Shown: positions 50,399-59,628 of the stretch, piece by piece
Layout of the letters: every line of letters starts with the position of its first letter
Numbering within the stretch: the first letter of the stretch is position 1
NCBI RefSeq assembly: GCF_001434895.1
Contig: NZ_AZEE01000028.1
Location: 496,502 to 560,501, forward strand
Direction of reading: 5' to 3'
DNA: 64,000 bases
From: Secundilactobacillus odoratitofui DSM 19909 = JCM 15043
GTDB taxonomy: Bacteria > Bacillota > Bacilli > Lactobacillales > Lactobacillaceae
Notes under the pieces: generated by a model
Database searches by the model: none
The model's input: only the letters and a program-made list of their open reading frames with translations
What the model was told of the DNA's origin: nothing
Made by a program: the position numbers and the translations under genes

Positions 50399-50956
50399 TT
50401 AACCAGCGATAATTTCTTGTTCTTTTTCATCAGTCAACTGATCAATCCGCTTTACAGCGTCGTCAGTCACTTGTTGAACGTTTTTTTCGAGATTATGAAC
50501 TTCATCATCAGTGAAATCACCATCTTTATGGCCCTTTTTCAAAGCATCCATGGCCTCGCGACGAACGTTTCGAACAGCTACCTTGCCAGTTTCTGCAACG
50601 CCACGAACTTGTTTGGCAAGTTCCTTACGCCGTTCTTCAGTTAACTGTGGTACTACCAAACGGATCGCCGAGCCATCGTTAGCCGGTGTAATGCCAAGGT
50701 CCGATTCCAAAATACCCTTTTCGACGTCTTGTAAAGAAGACTTATCAAATGGGGTCACTAAAATCACCCGTGGTTCTGGAACCGTAATGGCGGCCACTTG
50801 GTTGATTGGTGTCTCAACGCCGTAATATTCAACCGTCACACGGCTGAGTAAACTAGCGTTAGCGCGACCGGCACGAATCGTCCCAAATTCACGACCTAAA
50901 GCCTGTTCAGCTTTGACCATTTTGGCTTTTGCTTCTTCAATAATTGTGTTTGCCAT
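50399..50956 (-). CDS. frr: Ribosome recycling factor
   Basis: 185 residues with the RRF signatures [18 protein letters not shown] and [20 protein letters not shown]. It splits post-termination ribosomes with EF-G. Its ATG is two bases after the pyrH stop. Confidence 0.97.
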   Translation of the reverse strand: MANTIIEEAKAKMVKAEQALGREFGTIRAGRANASLLSRVTVEYYGVETPINQVAAITVPEPRVILVTPFDKSSLQDVEKGILESDLGITPANDGSAIRLVVPQLTEERRKELAKQVRGVAETGKVAVRNVRREAMDALKKGHKDGDFTDDEVHNLEKNVQQVTDDAVKRIDQLTDEKEQEIIAG

Positions 50957-50958
50957 GA

Positions 50959-51681
50959 TTATTTACCCCTAACTGTTGTTCCGATTTCGTCACCCAGAAC
51001 AACTTTTTTGATGTTACCTGGTTGGTTTAAGTTGAAGACAACTAGTGGAATATCGTTGTCCATTGAAAGTGTGCTTGCAGTTGAATCCATAACGTGCAAG
51101 CCTTTGTTAATGATATCCATATGAGTTAAGTGATCAAACTTAACTGCATTATGATCGATGTTAGGATCAGCTGAATAAACACCATCGACGCCGTTTTTAG
51201 CCATCAAAATAGCATCGGCATTAATTTCAGCAGCACGTAAAGCAGCCGTTGTATCAGTTGAGAAGTATGGGCTGCCAGTACCACCGGCGAAAATAACAAC
51301 GCGTTCTTTTTCTAAGTGTCGAATCGCTTTGCGGCGAATATAAGGTTCCGCAATCGCACGCATCTCGATTGAAGTCTGTACCCGAGTAGGTACACCCAAC
51401 GATTCAAGGTTATCTTGAAGCGCTAAGGCGTTCATAATTGTCGCCAGCATGCCGATATAATCAGCTTGTGCACGTTCCATACCCATCTGGGCACCTGACT
51501 CGCCACGCCACATATTGCCACCGCCAACGACGATTCCAATTTGAAGACCCAGTTCAAATACATCCTTAACTTCTTTAGCGACCGTTTTGATAACTGGTGG
51601 ATGAATACCAAAACCTTGATCTCCCGCTAAGGCTTCGCCACTTAGCTTCAAAACGATGCGCTTATACTTTAAATCCGTCAT
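50959..51681 (-). CDS. pyrH: UMP kinase
   Basis: 240 residues of the amino acid kinase fold: [17 protein letters not shown] at the N-terminus, [10 protein letters not shown], and [20 protein letters not shown]. It makes UDP from UMP. ATG 51681 follows AGGAGG; the frame is open for 35 codons upstream but that part crosses the tsf terminator. Confidence 0.96.
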   Translation of the reverse strand: MTDLKYKRIVLKLSGEALAGDQGFGIHPPVIKTVAKEVKDVFELGLQIGIVVGGGNMWRGESGAQMGMERAQADYIGMLATIMNALALQDNLESLGVPTRVQTSIEMRAIAEPYIRRKAIRHLEKERVVIFAGGTGSPYFSTDTTAALRAAEINADAILMAKNGVDGVYSADPNIDHNAVKFDHLTHMDIINKGLHVMDSTASTLSMDNDIPLVVFNLNQPGNIKKVVLGDEIGTTVRGK

Positions 51682-51762
51682 TATGAGCCTCCTATTGCTT
51701 TCCTTGTGTAATTCTATCATAAACCGATACCATTCGATAGTCGTATCGCGGGCAAATTGCAT

Positions 51763-51794
51763 AAAAAAAGATGTACCCAAGTACATCTTTTTTT
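51763..51794 (-). terminator. Terminator after tsf
   Basis: Stem AAAGATGTAC / GTACATCTTT, loop CCAA, with Ts following. Separates rpsB-tsf from pyrH-frr. Confidence 0.9.
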
Positions 51795-51805
51795 AGTGAC
51801 ACAAA

Positions 51806-52687
51806 TTAGCCATTGATTTGGCTGTTTACTTCGTCTTCAAAGTTTTTAACTTCAACTTCGATACCTTCGCCGACTTCATAGCGAACAAAGCTCTTAAGCT
51901 TGCCACCCTTTGAAGCAACGTATTGGCTAACGGTTTGATCAGAATCCATGACAAATTCTTGGTCAGCTAAGCTGATTTCAGACAAGAATTTACGGAGACG
52001 GCCTTCAACCATCTTTTCAACGATGTTTTCTGGCTTGCCTTCATTTAAGGCTTCCTTCTTCAAGACGTCACGTTCGTGATCCAACCGTTCGGCAGGAATA
52101 TCGTCGCGTGAAACGAATTCTGGGTTAACGGCAGCAACGTGCATTGCAACGTTCTTAGCAACACTTTCGTCAGTACCTTCCAATACAACTAAGGCAGCAA
52201 TTTGGCCACCGTTGTGTAAGTATGCACCAAAGACTTCGTTATCATTCTTTTCAACAACTGCAAAACGACGTAGAGAAGTGTGTTCTGAGGTCACTTGAGT
52301 TTGTTCAATAATCAAATCGTTGACAGTTTGACCAGCATCGTTCTTGAGTGCTAAGGCAGCATCTAAATCAGCTGGCTTTTGAGTAGCAATCAAATCGGTA
52401 ATTGTGTTAACCAAGTTCTTGAAACGATCATTAGTCGCCACGAAGTCAGTTTCTGAGTTGATTTCAGTAATTGCAGCCGTGTTACCGTCGACTGAAATGT
52501 GAGCTAAACCGTTGGCAGCAACGTTGCCACTCTTCTTTTCAGCCTTGGCAATACCCTTTTCACGTAAGAAATCAACGGCCTTTTCCATATCACCGTCAGT
52601 GGCAACTAAAGCCTTCTTAGCGTCCATCATACCAACGCTTGTCTTGTCGCGTAGTTCTTTAACTAATTTTGCATTAATGCTTGCCAT
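51806..52687 (-). CDS. tsf: Elongation factor Ts
   Basis: 293 residues. The N-terminal module [21 protein letters not shown] and the [10 protein letters not shown]-type [15 protein letters not shown] segment are diagnostic. It regenerates EF-Tu-GTP. ATG 52687 follows AAGGAGG; the frame extends upstream through the rpsB-tsf spacer without a ribosome site. Confidence 0.97.
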   Translation of the reverse strand: MASINAKLVKELRDKTSVGMMDAKKALVATDGDMEKAVDFLREKGIAKAEKKSGNVAANGLAHISVDGNTAAITEINSETDFVATNDRFKNLVNTITDLIATQKPADLDAALALKNDAGQTVNDLIIEQTQVTSEHTSLRRFAVVEKNDNEVFGAYLHNGGQIAALVVLEGTDESVAKNVAMHVAAVNPEFVSRDDIPAERLDHERDVLKKEALNEGKPENIVEKMVEGRLRKFLSEISLADQEFVMDSDQTVSQYVASKGGKLKSFVRYEVGEGIEVEVKNFEDEVNSQING

Positions 52688-52737
52688 TATTATGGCCTCC
52701 TTAAATTTAAGTACTAAATATCTCTTAACATCAACAC

Positions 52738-52793
52738 AAAAGGCTGACCTGAAAATAATCAGGCCTCGCGGGTCCACATTTTCAAGCCAGCCT
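52738..52793 (-). terminator. Long hairpin between rpsB and tsf
   Basis: On the minus strand AGGCTGGCTTGAAAAT pairs with ATTTTCAGGTCAGCCT over all 16 positions (with G-U pairs), loop of 21 bases, then TTTTG. An attenuator-like element that probably gives less tsf than rpsB. Confidence 0.7.
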
Positions 52794-52825
52794 AGCACTG
52801 ATGGTTTTAACAAATGTTAGAAAAA

Positions 52826-53590
52826 CTATTCAGCAGCGTTGTCGCCTTCAACTGCAGCTTTAACATCTTCCATGTTAACTTCTGCTTGGGCAGCTTCTGC
52901 GTCATCTTCGCCTTGACGACCTTCAATGACTGCATCGGCCATCTTGCTAGTGATCAAGCGTACGGCACGAATAGCATCATCGTTAGAAGGAATGATAACG
53001 TCAACATCATCTGGATCAGTGTTAGTATCAACCATCGCAACGATAGGAATGTTCAACTTTTGAGCTTCCTTAACCGCAATTTGTTCCTTACGAGGATCGA
53101 CAACAAACATCACATCAGGAATCTTAGGCATGTCTTCGATACCACCCAAGAATCGTTCCAACTTGTCAGTCTGCTTCTTTAATAAAGAAACTTCCTTCTT
53201 AGGTAAACGATCAAAAGTGCCATCTTCGGCCATCTTCTTAAGATCCTTCAAACGCTTGATACGAGTTTGAATGGTGTTCCAGTTAGTCAAAGTCCCACCT
53301 AACCAACGGTGGTTCACGTAGTATTGGCCAGCACGAGTTGCTTCTTCAGCAATTGAGTCCTGAGCTTGCTTCTTAGTACCAACGAATAATACGACGGCAC
53401 CCTTTGAAGCTTCGTCCTTTACAAAGTTGTAAGCAGTATCAATTAACTTAACAGTCTTTTGTAAGTCGATGATGTAAATACCGTTACGTTCCGTAAAGAT
53501 ATATTCCTTCATCTTTGGGTTCCAGCGACGAGTTTGGTGACCGAAGTGGACACCAGCTTCTAGTAATTGTTTCATTGTAATAACAGCCAT
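52826..53590 (-). CDS. rpsB: 30S ribosomal protein S2
   Basis: 254 residues: [24 protein letters not shown] and [17 protein letters not shown] are S2 signatures; a C-terminal acidic Ala/Glu tail follows. ATG follows GGAGG. It leads the rpsB-tsf unit behind a structured leader. Confidence 0.98.
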   Translation of the reverse strand: MAVITMKQLLEAGVHFGHQTRRWNPKMKEYIFTERNGIYIIDLQKTVKLIDTAYNFVKDEASKGAVVLFVGTKKQAQDSIAEEATRAGQYYVNHRWLGGTLTNWNTIQTRIKRLKDLKKMAEDGTFDRLPKKEVSLLKKQTDKLERFLGGIEDMPKIPDVMFVVDPRKEQIAVKEAQKLNIPIVAMVDTNTDPDDVDVIIPSNDDAIRAVRLITSKMADAVIEGRQGEDDAEAAQAEVNMEDVKAAVEGDNAAE

Positions 53591-53619
53591 GAAATAGCCT
53601 CCATCAAAGTTTTTTCCTC

Positions 53620-53678
53620 CTCCGAGGTCTTCTATGCTAAGAACTCATTAAGAGCACTACTTAGCATATTGCTCGGAG
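53620..53678 (-). promoter_or_regulatory. Structured leader of rpsB
   Basis: Three-tier hairpin in the 5' leader: outer stem CTCCGAG / CTCGGAG (53672-53678 and 53620-53626), middle stem TATGCTAAG / CTTAGCATA (9 bp), and an apical CTC / GAG. No T-run follows. It ends 30 bases before the rpsB start codon, a fitting place for autoregulation by S2, which is inference. Confidence 0.6.
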
Positions 53679-53706
53679 TGTGAATTATGGCGATTAGCCG
53701 GTAATT

Positions 53707-53735
53707 AGTATACCCGTTTTAAATGATTGTCGCAA
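53707..53735 (-). promoter_or_regulatory. rpsB promoter
   Basis: Minus strand TTGCGA (53730-53735) and TATACT (53707-53712), 17-base spacer. The rest of the gap to the next gene (53736-53936) shows nothing clear. Confidence 0.7.
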
Positions 53736-53936
53736 GCATTGAATCAAAATATGTGGTTCAACCTGCCACTTTTACAGAAGAATTGTGCGCCGTGGGTTTT
53801 CAATTTAAGACATGGCGTGCAATTAAGCTGTGCAACGCGCGGTATTGAAGGAATCAGTGCCCTAGGTAAATAAAGTTATAATTAATGTTACATTTGTGTT
53901 ACACTACATCTCGCAGAATTGTGAGGAGGAACGACT

Positions 53937-54647
53937 ATGATCAAAGCCATCGTTTTTGATCTTGATGATACGCTGTATGATCAACAGCGGCCATTCCAGC
54001 AGGCTTTATTGTCCGTATGGAATGACCCAGCCGTATCAGGTTCAGTATTAAACGATCTGTTTTCAACGTTCAAACAGCTAAATGATCGCGTCACAACGTT
54101 GGAAACTTTAAACATGACACAAGTGTTCGATCAACTTAACACCGTGCTAGCCCATCACGATTTACCAGCACTTGCCGGCTCCGTTTGGCTCGCGTTTTGG
54201 GACCAATACCAAAAAGAAGCAGCGCACATTCACTTGTTTACCGAAATCAAAGACCAACTAACTTTTTTGAAAGATCATTATCAGTTGGGCATCATTACAA
54301 ACGGTACCGTTGAAGCACAGTCTCAAAAAGCATTGAAACTTAATTTGCATCAGTGGATCGACCGAAAAAACATGGTTATTTCTGAAGAGGTTGGGTTAAT
54401 CAAACCTGACGCCAGAATTTTCACCTACTTCAACCGTCTCTTGAATCTTCAGGCTAACGAAGTCGTTTACATCGGCGATAACTTTAATAATGATATGCTT
54501 GGTGCTAAGCAAGCTGGTTGGCACGCCTTTTGGTTTAATCATCGTGGTCTCGACTTACCTAAGTCAGACTACATTCCTGATCAAACCGTTGAATCACCAG
54601 CTGAACTGGCCGAATTGCTACAAGCCATGACAGTTACAGCATATTAA
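53937..54647 (+). CDS. HAD-superfamily hydrolase (YjjG-like)
   Basis: 236 residues. Motif I is VFDLDDTLYDQQRPF, motif II GIITNGTVEAQ near residue 118, the conserved Lys is in EEVGLIKPDARIF, and motif IV VYIGDNFNNDMLGAKQAGW near 180. This resembles YjjG-type nucleotidases, but substrate is not certain. ATG follows GAGGAGG. It stands alone between two terminated units. Confidence 0.88.
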   Translation: MIKAIVFDLDDTLYDQQRPFQQALLSVWNDPAVSGSVLNDLFSTFKQLNDRVTTLETLNMTQVFDQLNTVLAHHDLPALAGSVWLAFWDQYQKEAAHIHLFTEIKDQLTFLKDHYQLGIITNGTVEAQSQKALKLNLHQWIDRKNMVISEEVGLIKPDARIFTYFNRLLNLQANEVVYIGDNFNNDMLGAKQAGWHAFWFNHRGLDLPKSDYIPDQTVESPAELAELLQAMTVTAY

Positions 54648-54668
54648 TTTACTAAACGATCTCTTTGT

Positions 54669-54705
54669 ATCGCAGGCCGTCTTACGACGGGCTGCGATTT
54701 TTTTG
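54669..54705 (+). terminator. Terminator after HAD gene
   Basis: ATCGCAG(G)CCGTC / GACGG(G)CTGCGAT stem with seven Ts following. Confidence 0.85.
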
Positions 54706-54726
54706 TCAATTACTCATAAAGGCATC

Positions 54727-54775
54727 AAAAAGAACCACTTAAAGCACCCAGAGCGGCTGTTTTAAGTGGTTCTTC
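54727..54775 (-). terminator. Terminator after ldhD
   Basis: 14-bp stem AAGAACCACTTAAA / TTTAAGTGGTTCTT with five Ts on the minus strand. Confidence 0.85.
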
Positions 54776-54853
54776 GAGAATATGAATAAAATTAAGTCTT
54801 AACTAAGCGTTAAAATCAATTCTATTTCACAAGTTGTTATTTGTAATTTGTTG

Positions 54854-55849
54854 TTAGAACTTAACTTGGCTTTCGTCGCTACCCTTTTCAATCAAGTTAA
54901 CGTTGCTGTTCAAGGCGAATTGCACCATGTTCTTAACAGCAGTCTTGGTGAAGAAGGCAATATGTGGTGTAACCAAAACGTTTTCACGCTTGATCAAGTT
55001 CTTAAGACGTTCGTCTGGAATAGCATCGAAGCTACCAAAGTCAGTGTTGAAGATACCAACTTCGTCTTCGTAGACGTCAAGTGCGGCTCCAGCAACCTTG
55101 CCTGAATCCAAGGCACGAATCAAAGCGTCAGTATCAACTAAGGCGCCACGGGCTGGGTTGATGATGAAGACACCATCTTTCATCTTGCCGAACGCTTCGT
55201 CGTTAAACATGTGTTCGTTTTCTTTAGTAGCTGGTGAGTGCAATGAAATCACATCAGCTTGGGCATATAATTCGTCCAAAGTATCAACGTAGATGCCTTC
55301 CTTTTCCAATTCTGGGTTGTGGAAGATATCATAAGCGATAATTTTGGCACCAAAGCCCTTGTAGATGTTGATTGCAGCACGGCCAATCCGGCCAGTAGCA
55401 ATCACACCGACAGTCATTTGGTCTAATTCATCAGCAATGTCTGGGGCCCAACGAAGGTCACCATTAGCGATTTTACAATCAAATGTGTTAGTGCGACGAA
55501 GTAACCGCATCAATTGAGTTGCAGCTAATTCAGCAATTGCGTTTGGAGAGTATGCAGGAACGTTAGTCACTTTAATATCATTGCGCTTAATTGCGTCAGC
55601 ATCGACGTTATCCACACCGACGTTACGTAATGAAAGTGATTTGATACCAAAGCTTGCTAACTTGTCCAAAACTTCAGCTGTGTATGGCTTTTGTTGATAG
55701 ACAACAGCACCATCATAGCCTTTAGCTTGGTCCACCGTTGATTCATCCAACAATTCGGCAACTGCCTTAACTTCGATACCCTTATCCTTTGACCATTGAT
55801 CGAGGTAAGGCTTTTCATCGTCACGAATACCATATGCAATAATTTTCAC
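54854..55849 (-). CDS. ldhD: D-lactate dehydrogenase
   Basis: 331 residues, the size of lactobacillar LdhD, and similar along its length (MKIIAYGIRDDE at the start, RNVGVDN, PAYSPNAIAEL, QVKF at the end). The D-2-hydroxyacid dehydrogenase triad is visible in NPARGALVD (Arg), the Glu around YEDEVG and TPHIAFFT (His). It reduces pyruvate to D-lactate with NADH. The Rossmann loop reads GVIATGRIG, so the first Gly of the usual GTGRIG is Ala. GTG 55849 follows GGAGG at 8 bases. Confidence 0.93.
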   Translation of the reverse strand: MKIIAYGIRDDEKPYLDQWSKDKGIEVKAVAELLDESTVDQAKGYDGAVVYQQKPYTAEVLDKLASFGIKSLSLRNVGVDNVDADAIKRNDIKVTNVPAYSPNAIAELAATQLMRLLRRTNTFDCKIANGDLRWAPDIADELDQMTVGVIATGRIGRAAINIYKGFGAKIIAYDIFHNPELEKEGIYVDTLDELYAQADVISLHSPATKENEHMFNDEAFGKMKDGVFIINPARGALVDTDALIRALDSGKVAGAALDVYEDEVGIFNTDFGSFDAIPDERLKNLIKRENVLVTPHIAFFTKTAVKNMVQFALNSNVNLIEKGSDESQVKF

Positions 55850-55881
55850 AATTGTTTCCTCCATTTCACGAATCTGCTTTT

Positions 55882-55919
55882 ATTTTAGCACGTTTACCAT
55901 TGAATGATAAGCGTTTCCA
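55882..55919 (-). promoter_or_regulatory. ldhD promoter with cre-like site
   Basis: Extended -10 TGCTAAAAT (hexamer 55882-55887), -35 TTATCA (55905-55910) at 17 bases. The -35 overlaps TGGAAACGCTTATCA (55905-55919), which resembles a catabolite-responsive element but has one base too many. Confidence 0.4.
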
Positions 55920-55957
55920 CTAACTATTACAAAATGTTCACAAAAAACGCCAAGCTT

Positions 55958-56233
55958 TCAAGAAAGCTGAATACCGTGTTCAGCTAAATAACGTTCCTTT
56001 TTGGCTCTAGACTGGTGTTTGAACGCATATTCGGCCTTCAGAGCAGCCGACTTGGTTGAAAAAGTTTCGTAGTATATCAACTTGAGTGGGTGGCGTCGTT
56101 TGACCCGAGTATACTTCGCACCTTTACCAGCCTGATGGGCCTTAAACCTTCGAAAGACGTCGGTTGAATAGCCACCGTATAATGTTTGATCAGCACACAA
56201 CAAGACGTAGAAAAAATACTGTTTAGTTGCCAT
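55958..56233 (-). CDS. GIY-YIG domain protein
   Basis: 91 residues of the UPF0213/YazA-like group: [25 protein letters not shown] (GIY-YIG core as LYGGYS), then [15 protein letters not shown]. The first tyrosine pair is partly changed. Members are small GIY-YIG proteins associated with DNA or RNA; enzymatic role not established. It overlaps the upstream methyltransferase gene by 11 bases, the same pairing seen in other Firmicutes. Confidence 0.88.
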   Translation of the reverse strand: MATKQYFFYVLLCADQTLYGGYSTDVFRRFKAHQAGKGAKYTRVKRRHPLKLIYYETFSTKSAALKAEYAFKHQSRAKKERYLAEHGIQLS

Positions 56234-56987
56234 AAAGCATCTTCTTTATCGGTTTTGAATATTCACCAGTCTCATCGTAGGTCATCAGTCCCGGCATCAC
56301 CTTCATGCCGGTTCTTTGACCATCTTTAATTGCCTCGACCAAAACGATGTTTGCCTCCCGCCCAGCCTTGGGGTAGACAAATTGGACGCGCTTAATTGCC
56401 AAGCGGTGTTTGGCCATCAATGCAGCTAAATCTAAAAAACGATCTGGACGGTGGACAAAGTAAGCCTTCCCATTCATTTTCAGCAAATCACTGGAGACTT
56501 TGATCACCGTTTCCAGATTAGTTTTAATTTCATGCCTGGCAATTGCTAAATATTCGTTGGGATTTTTCTTACTTGCGGGCTGATCCGCAAAGTAAGGTGG
56601 ATTACAAACCACTACATCCACAGAATCCTTAGCGATTTTTTCAGTAATGGTTGCCAGGTCTTGTTGATAAACGGTAATTTGATTGTCCAACTGGTTAAGT
56701 TGGACGGATCGTGCTGCCATGTCCGCGAGACGTTCTTGCAACTCAACCATCGCGATCGAGCCCTTAGTTTTGTGCGCCATAAACAGACTGACTGCGCCGT
56801 TTCCGGCACATAAATCAACGAGGAGCCCACTTTTTTTGGCTGGTGCCTTCGCAAAATTTGCTAGTAAAACGGCGTCCAATGAAAACGAAAACACACTGGG
56901 ACTTTGAATAATTTTAATGTCTTGACTGTATAACTGATCGATCCGCTCGTCGGATCTAAGTTCAGGCGTTACCAAATAATCACCCAT
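56223..56987 (-). CDS. tRNA1(Val) (adenine37-N6)-methyltransferase family protein
   Basis: 254 residues. The SAM site [17 protein letters not shown] and the N6-methyltransferase catalytic motif VVVCNPPYF are intact, as in the TrmN6/YabB family that makes m6A37 in tRNA1(Val). ATG 56987 is taken; the frame is open upstream to 57035 but only in the divergent promoter region of plsC. Co-transcribed with the GIY-YIG gene. Confidence 0.9.
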   Translation of the reverse strand: MGDYLVTPELRSDERIDQLYSQDIKIIQSPSVFSFSLDAVLLANFAKAPAKKSGLLVDLCAGNGAVSLFMAHKTKGSIAMVELQERLADMAARSVQLNQLDNQITVYQQDLATITEKIAKDSVDVVVCNPPYFADQPASKKNPNEYLAIARHEIKTNLETVIKVSSDLLKMNGKAYFVHRPDRFLDLAALMAKHRLAIKRVQFVYPKAGREANIVLVEAIKDGQRTGMKVMPGLMTYDETGEYSKPIKKMLYGN

Positions 56988-57059
56988 TTCATTGATGTTT
57001 CCCTCAATTATCTCTATAATAGCAATATTATACAACTTTATGTTAAGAGAGGTTAAAGG

Positions 57060-57686
57060 ATGTTTTATTCGTTTATCCGTGTCGTAGTGCGTGTGCTGTT
57101 ATTTATTGTGAACGGTAACGCCCACTATGAACACAAAGAACGGCTACCTGAAGGCAACTACATTTTAGTGGGGCCTCACCGAACCTGGTTTGACCCCATA
57201 TACTACGCGTTGGCAGGTAGCCCGAAGAAGTTTAGTTTTATGGCTAAAATTGAATTATTTAAAAACCCAGTTTTACGCTGGATTTTAAAACACGCCAATG
57301 CGTTTGCCGTTGACCGTGATCATCCCGGTCCGTCAGCAATTAAAACGCCCGTTAGATTGCTTAAAAAAAGCGATTTATCCTTAATCATGTTTCCATCTGG
57401 GACCAGACACTCTCAGGATTTAAAGGGCGGTGTAGCCGTGATTGCTAAACTTGCCAAAGTCCCAATCGTCCCCACCGTTTATCAAGGTCCATTAACGTTT
57501 AAGCAATTATTTACCCGCAAAAAAATTACCGTCTCTTTCGGCGAACCCTTCTACGTCGACCCCAAACTCAAGCTTGATGAGGCCGGCTTCAAAGTCATTG
57601 AAAGTCAGATGCAACAGGGCTTTGACCGGTTAGATAAAGAGATTGATCCAACTTTTAAATACGTTGACCCAAAGCAACTCAAATAA
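57060..57686 (+). CDS. plsC: 1-acyl-sn-glycerol-3-phosphate acyltransferase
   Basis: 208 residues. The acyltransferase H-X4-D motif is in VGPHRTWFDP near residue 40, the second block in FPSGTRHSQDLKGG near 120 and the third in VPIVPTVYQGP. One hydrophobic N-terminal segment anchors it at the membrane. It acylates lysophosphatidate. Divergent from the methyltransferase gene; followed by a strong terminator. Confidence 0.94.
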   Translation: MFYSFIRVVVRVLLFIVNGNAHYEHKERLPEGNYILVGPHRTWFDPIYYALAGSPKKFSFMAKIELFKNPVLRWILKHANAFAVDRDHPGPSAIKTPVRLLKKSDLSLIMFPSGTRHSQDLKGGVAVIAKLAKVPIVPTVYQGPLTFKQLFTRKKITVSFGEPFYVDPKLKLDEAGFKVIESQMQQGFDRLDKEIDPTFKYVDPKQLK

Positions 57687-57733
57687 CAAACTTGTTTCGT
57701 CAGTTTTACTCAGCTCAACTCGTTTCGCAAACC

Positions 57734-57786
57734 AAAAGCTGCCCTCAATGCAATGTGAACTTTACACATGCATTGAGGGCAGTTTT
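57734..57786. terminator. Terminator between plsC and ABC exporter genes
   Basis: Long stem CTGCCCTCAATGCA / TGCATTGAGGGCAG flanked by an A-run and a T-run. Confidence 0.9.
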
Positions 57787-57834
57787 TATTTAACTCATTT
57801 TCGTTGAATCGCGCAGTCAACATCGACGGCATCG

Positions 57835-59628
57835 TTAATCTAAGTGAGCGGTGTTCTGTAACTGAATCATGTCGTAGTAAACACCGCGCTGTGCCATTAA
57901 TTCATCATTAGTTCCCCGTTCTACGATCCGACCACGCTTCAAAACCAGAATCAAATCTGCGTTTTGAATGGTGGATAACCGGTGAGCAACGGCAATCGTG
58001 GTTCGGCCGGCCTGCAGTTTTGCTAAACTGGCTTGAATGGCCTCTTCTGTTTGGGTGTCGATATTGGCCGTGGCTTCATCCAAAATTAAAATTTTCGGAT
58101 TGGTCACTACCGTTCGAGCAAATGAAATCAACTGTCTTTGACCACTGGAATAACCATTCCCGCGTTCAATTACTCTGGAATCATACCCTCTTGGCAGTTG
58201 TTCGATCATGTCATCCGCGTTGACGAATTGGGCAGCGGCGCGAACCTGGCGATCGGTAATTGAGGCATCAAACATGCGAATATTTGACGCTACGGTGCCG
58301 TAAAACAAAAACGGTTCCTGTAATACGAGCCCCATGTTACGTCGCAAGGTTGCAACATCGAATTCACGAATATTTTGGTCGTCTAAAAGCACCTCACCAG
58401 ATTGAAACTCATAAAAACGCATCAAGACGTTAATGATGGACGACTTTCCACTACCGGTCTCCCCTACCAGGGCAACTGTCTGCCCGGGTTGCGCCACAAA
58501 CGAGATGTCATCCAAAATCGGCGTCACACCATCGTAGGAAAAATTAACGTGTTTGAATTCAATTTTACCAGCCGTAATGTCCCGGTTCGCAACAACTTGT
58601 TGTGCGGGGGCCGTCGTCTCATCTGCCAACAGCTTCATAACACGTGAACCAGAAACAACGCCATCTTGAAAATCACTAAGATTATCCATCATACTCGTCA
58701 TTGGGTTGAATAAATTATCAAGGTAAGTGACGAAGGCGTAGATCATCCCTGCCGCAACGTAATGGTGTAAGCCAGAAACGCCGAACAGGCCTAAAATTAA
58801 AATCACACCAGTTGCATAAAACAAATCAATTAACGGACTCAACAGCAACGCATTAATGCGAATCATCGCGCGCCGAGTATTAAAGTAGGCGTCATTCACA
58901 TTATTAAATTCTTGGCTCATCCTTTTTTCTTGTCGAAATTGTTGAATGACACTAATGCCCGTAATGGCTTCAGCCAAGCGGGCATTTAATTCACTCAAGC
59001 GTTCCCGCATCCGTCGATAAACCTTAGAACTGTAGCGTTGATAATACCAGATGGCCGCCCCCAAAAACGGGAGTAGCACCAATAACCAAAGCGCAATTTT
59101 AGCGTTAAGTAAAAACATCGCAATAATTGATGAGATGACTGAGAGTAACGCCACGATCAAACTGCTAAATAACTGCCAAAAAGTACTGAATGACATCGTA
59201 TCATTGGTTAATCTTGATAAAATTGACCCGCTTGGAACTTGGTCAAAAAAACGCATACCGAGTGAATGAATTTTCTGAAAAATTAATCTGCGGACCCGTT
59301 CAAGCATGTACTCGGCACCCATGCTATATAAGTAAGTCTGACAGAATTGTAAAACTGCTTTAATCACCATAGCGAAGAAATATGCGCCAGCAAAAAACCA
59401 CATGATTTTCAAATCGGCACGACCAACTTTGAGATAGTGATCCATGTACGTTTGAATAATCATCGGCAGTAAAATATTGACAGCGCTAATGAGTACGGCA
59501 AACCCAATTGCCACCCCAAAATACCGCCAAAAAGGTTGGGCATACTTCATTAATCGACCCACAACGTGGAATTGTTGCTTCACGGTCATACTTTTAGACC
59601 ACGCTGATTGATGCGTCTCATTTTTCAT
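57835..59628 (-). CDS. ABC exporter half-transporter, noncatalytic-signature subunit
   Basis: 597 residues: six membrane helices then a nucleotide-binding domain. Walker A is GETGSGKSS, the signature is the altered YSSGQ, Walker B is ILILDEATANID with the catalytic Glu, and the H-loop is VAHRLST. Paired with the next gene it matches the heterodimeric LmrCD/BmrCD type, in which one ATP site is degenerate. Cargo unknown; drug export is typical. It overlaps the upstream gene by 11 bases. Confidence 0.92.
   Translation of the reverse strand: MKNETHQSAWSKSMTVKQQFHVVGRLMKYAQPFWRYFGVAIGFAVLISAVNILLPMIIQTYMDHYLKVGRADLKIMWFFAGAYFFAMVIKAVLQFCQTYLYSMGAEYMLERVRRLIFQKIHSLGMRFFDQVPSGSILSRLTNDTMSFSTFWQLFSSLIVALLSVISSIIAMFLLNAKIALWLLVLLPFLGAAIWYYQRYSSKVYRRMRERLSELNARLAEAITGISVIQQFRQEKRMSQEFNNVNDAYFNTRRAMIRINALLLSPLIDLFYATGVILILGLFGVSGLHHYVAAGMIYAFVTYLDNLFNPMTSMMDNLSDFQDGVVSGSRVMKLLADETTAPAQQVVANRDITAGKIEFKHVNFSYDGVTPILDDISFVAQPGQTVALVGETGSGKSSIINVLMRFYEFQSGEVLLDDQNIREFDVATLRRNMGLVLQEPFLFYGTVASNIRMFDASITDRQVRAAAQFVNADDMIEQLPRGYDSRVIERGNGYSSGQRQLISFARTVVTNPKILILDEATANIDTQTEEAIQASLAKLQAGRTTIAVAHRLSTIQNADLILVLKRGRIVERGTNDELMAQRGVYYDMIQLQNTAHLD

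Noticed and set aside
53736-53936. Small gene or RNA in the 200 bases between the rpsB promoter and the HAD gene
   Set aside because: No open frame with a ribosome site and only weak short inverted repeats; nothing supportable.
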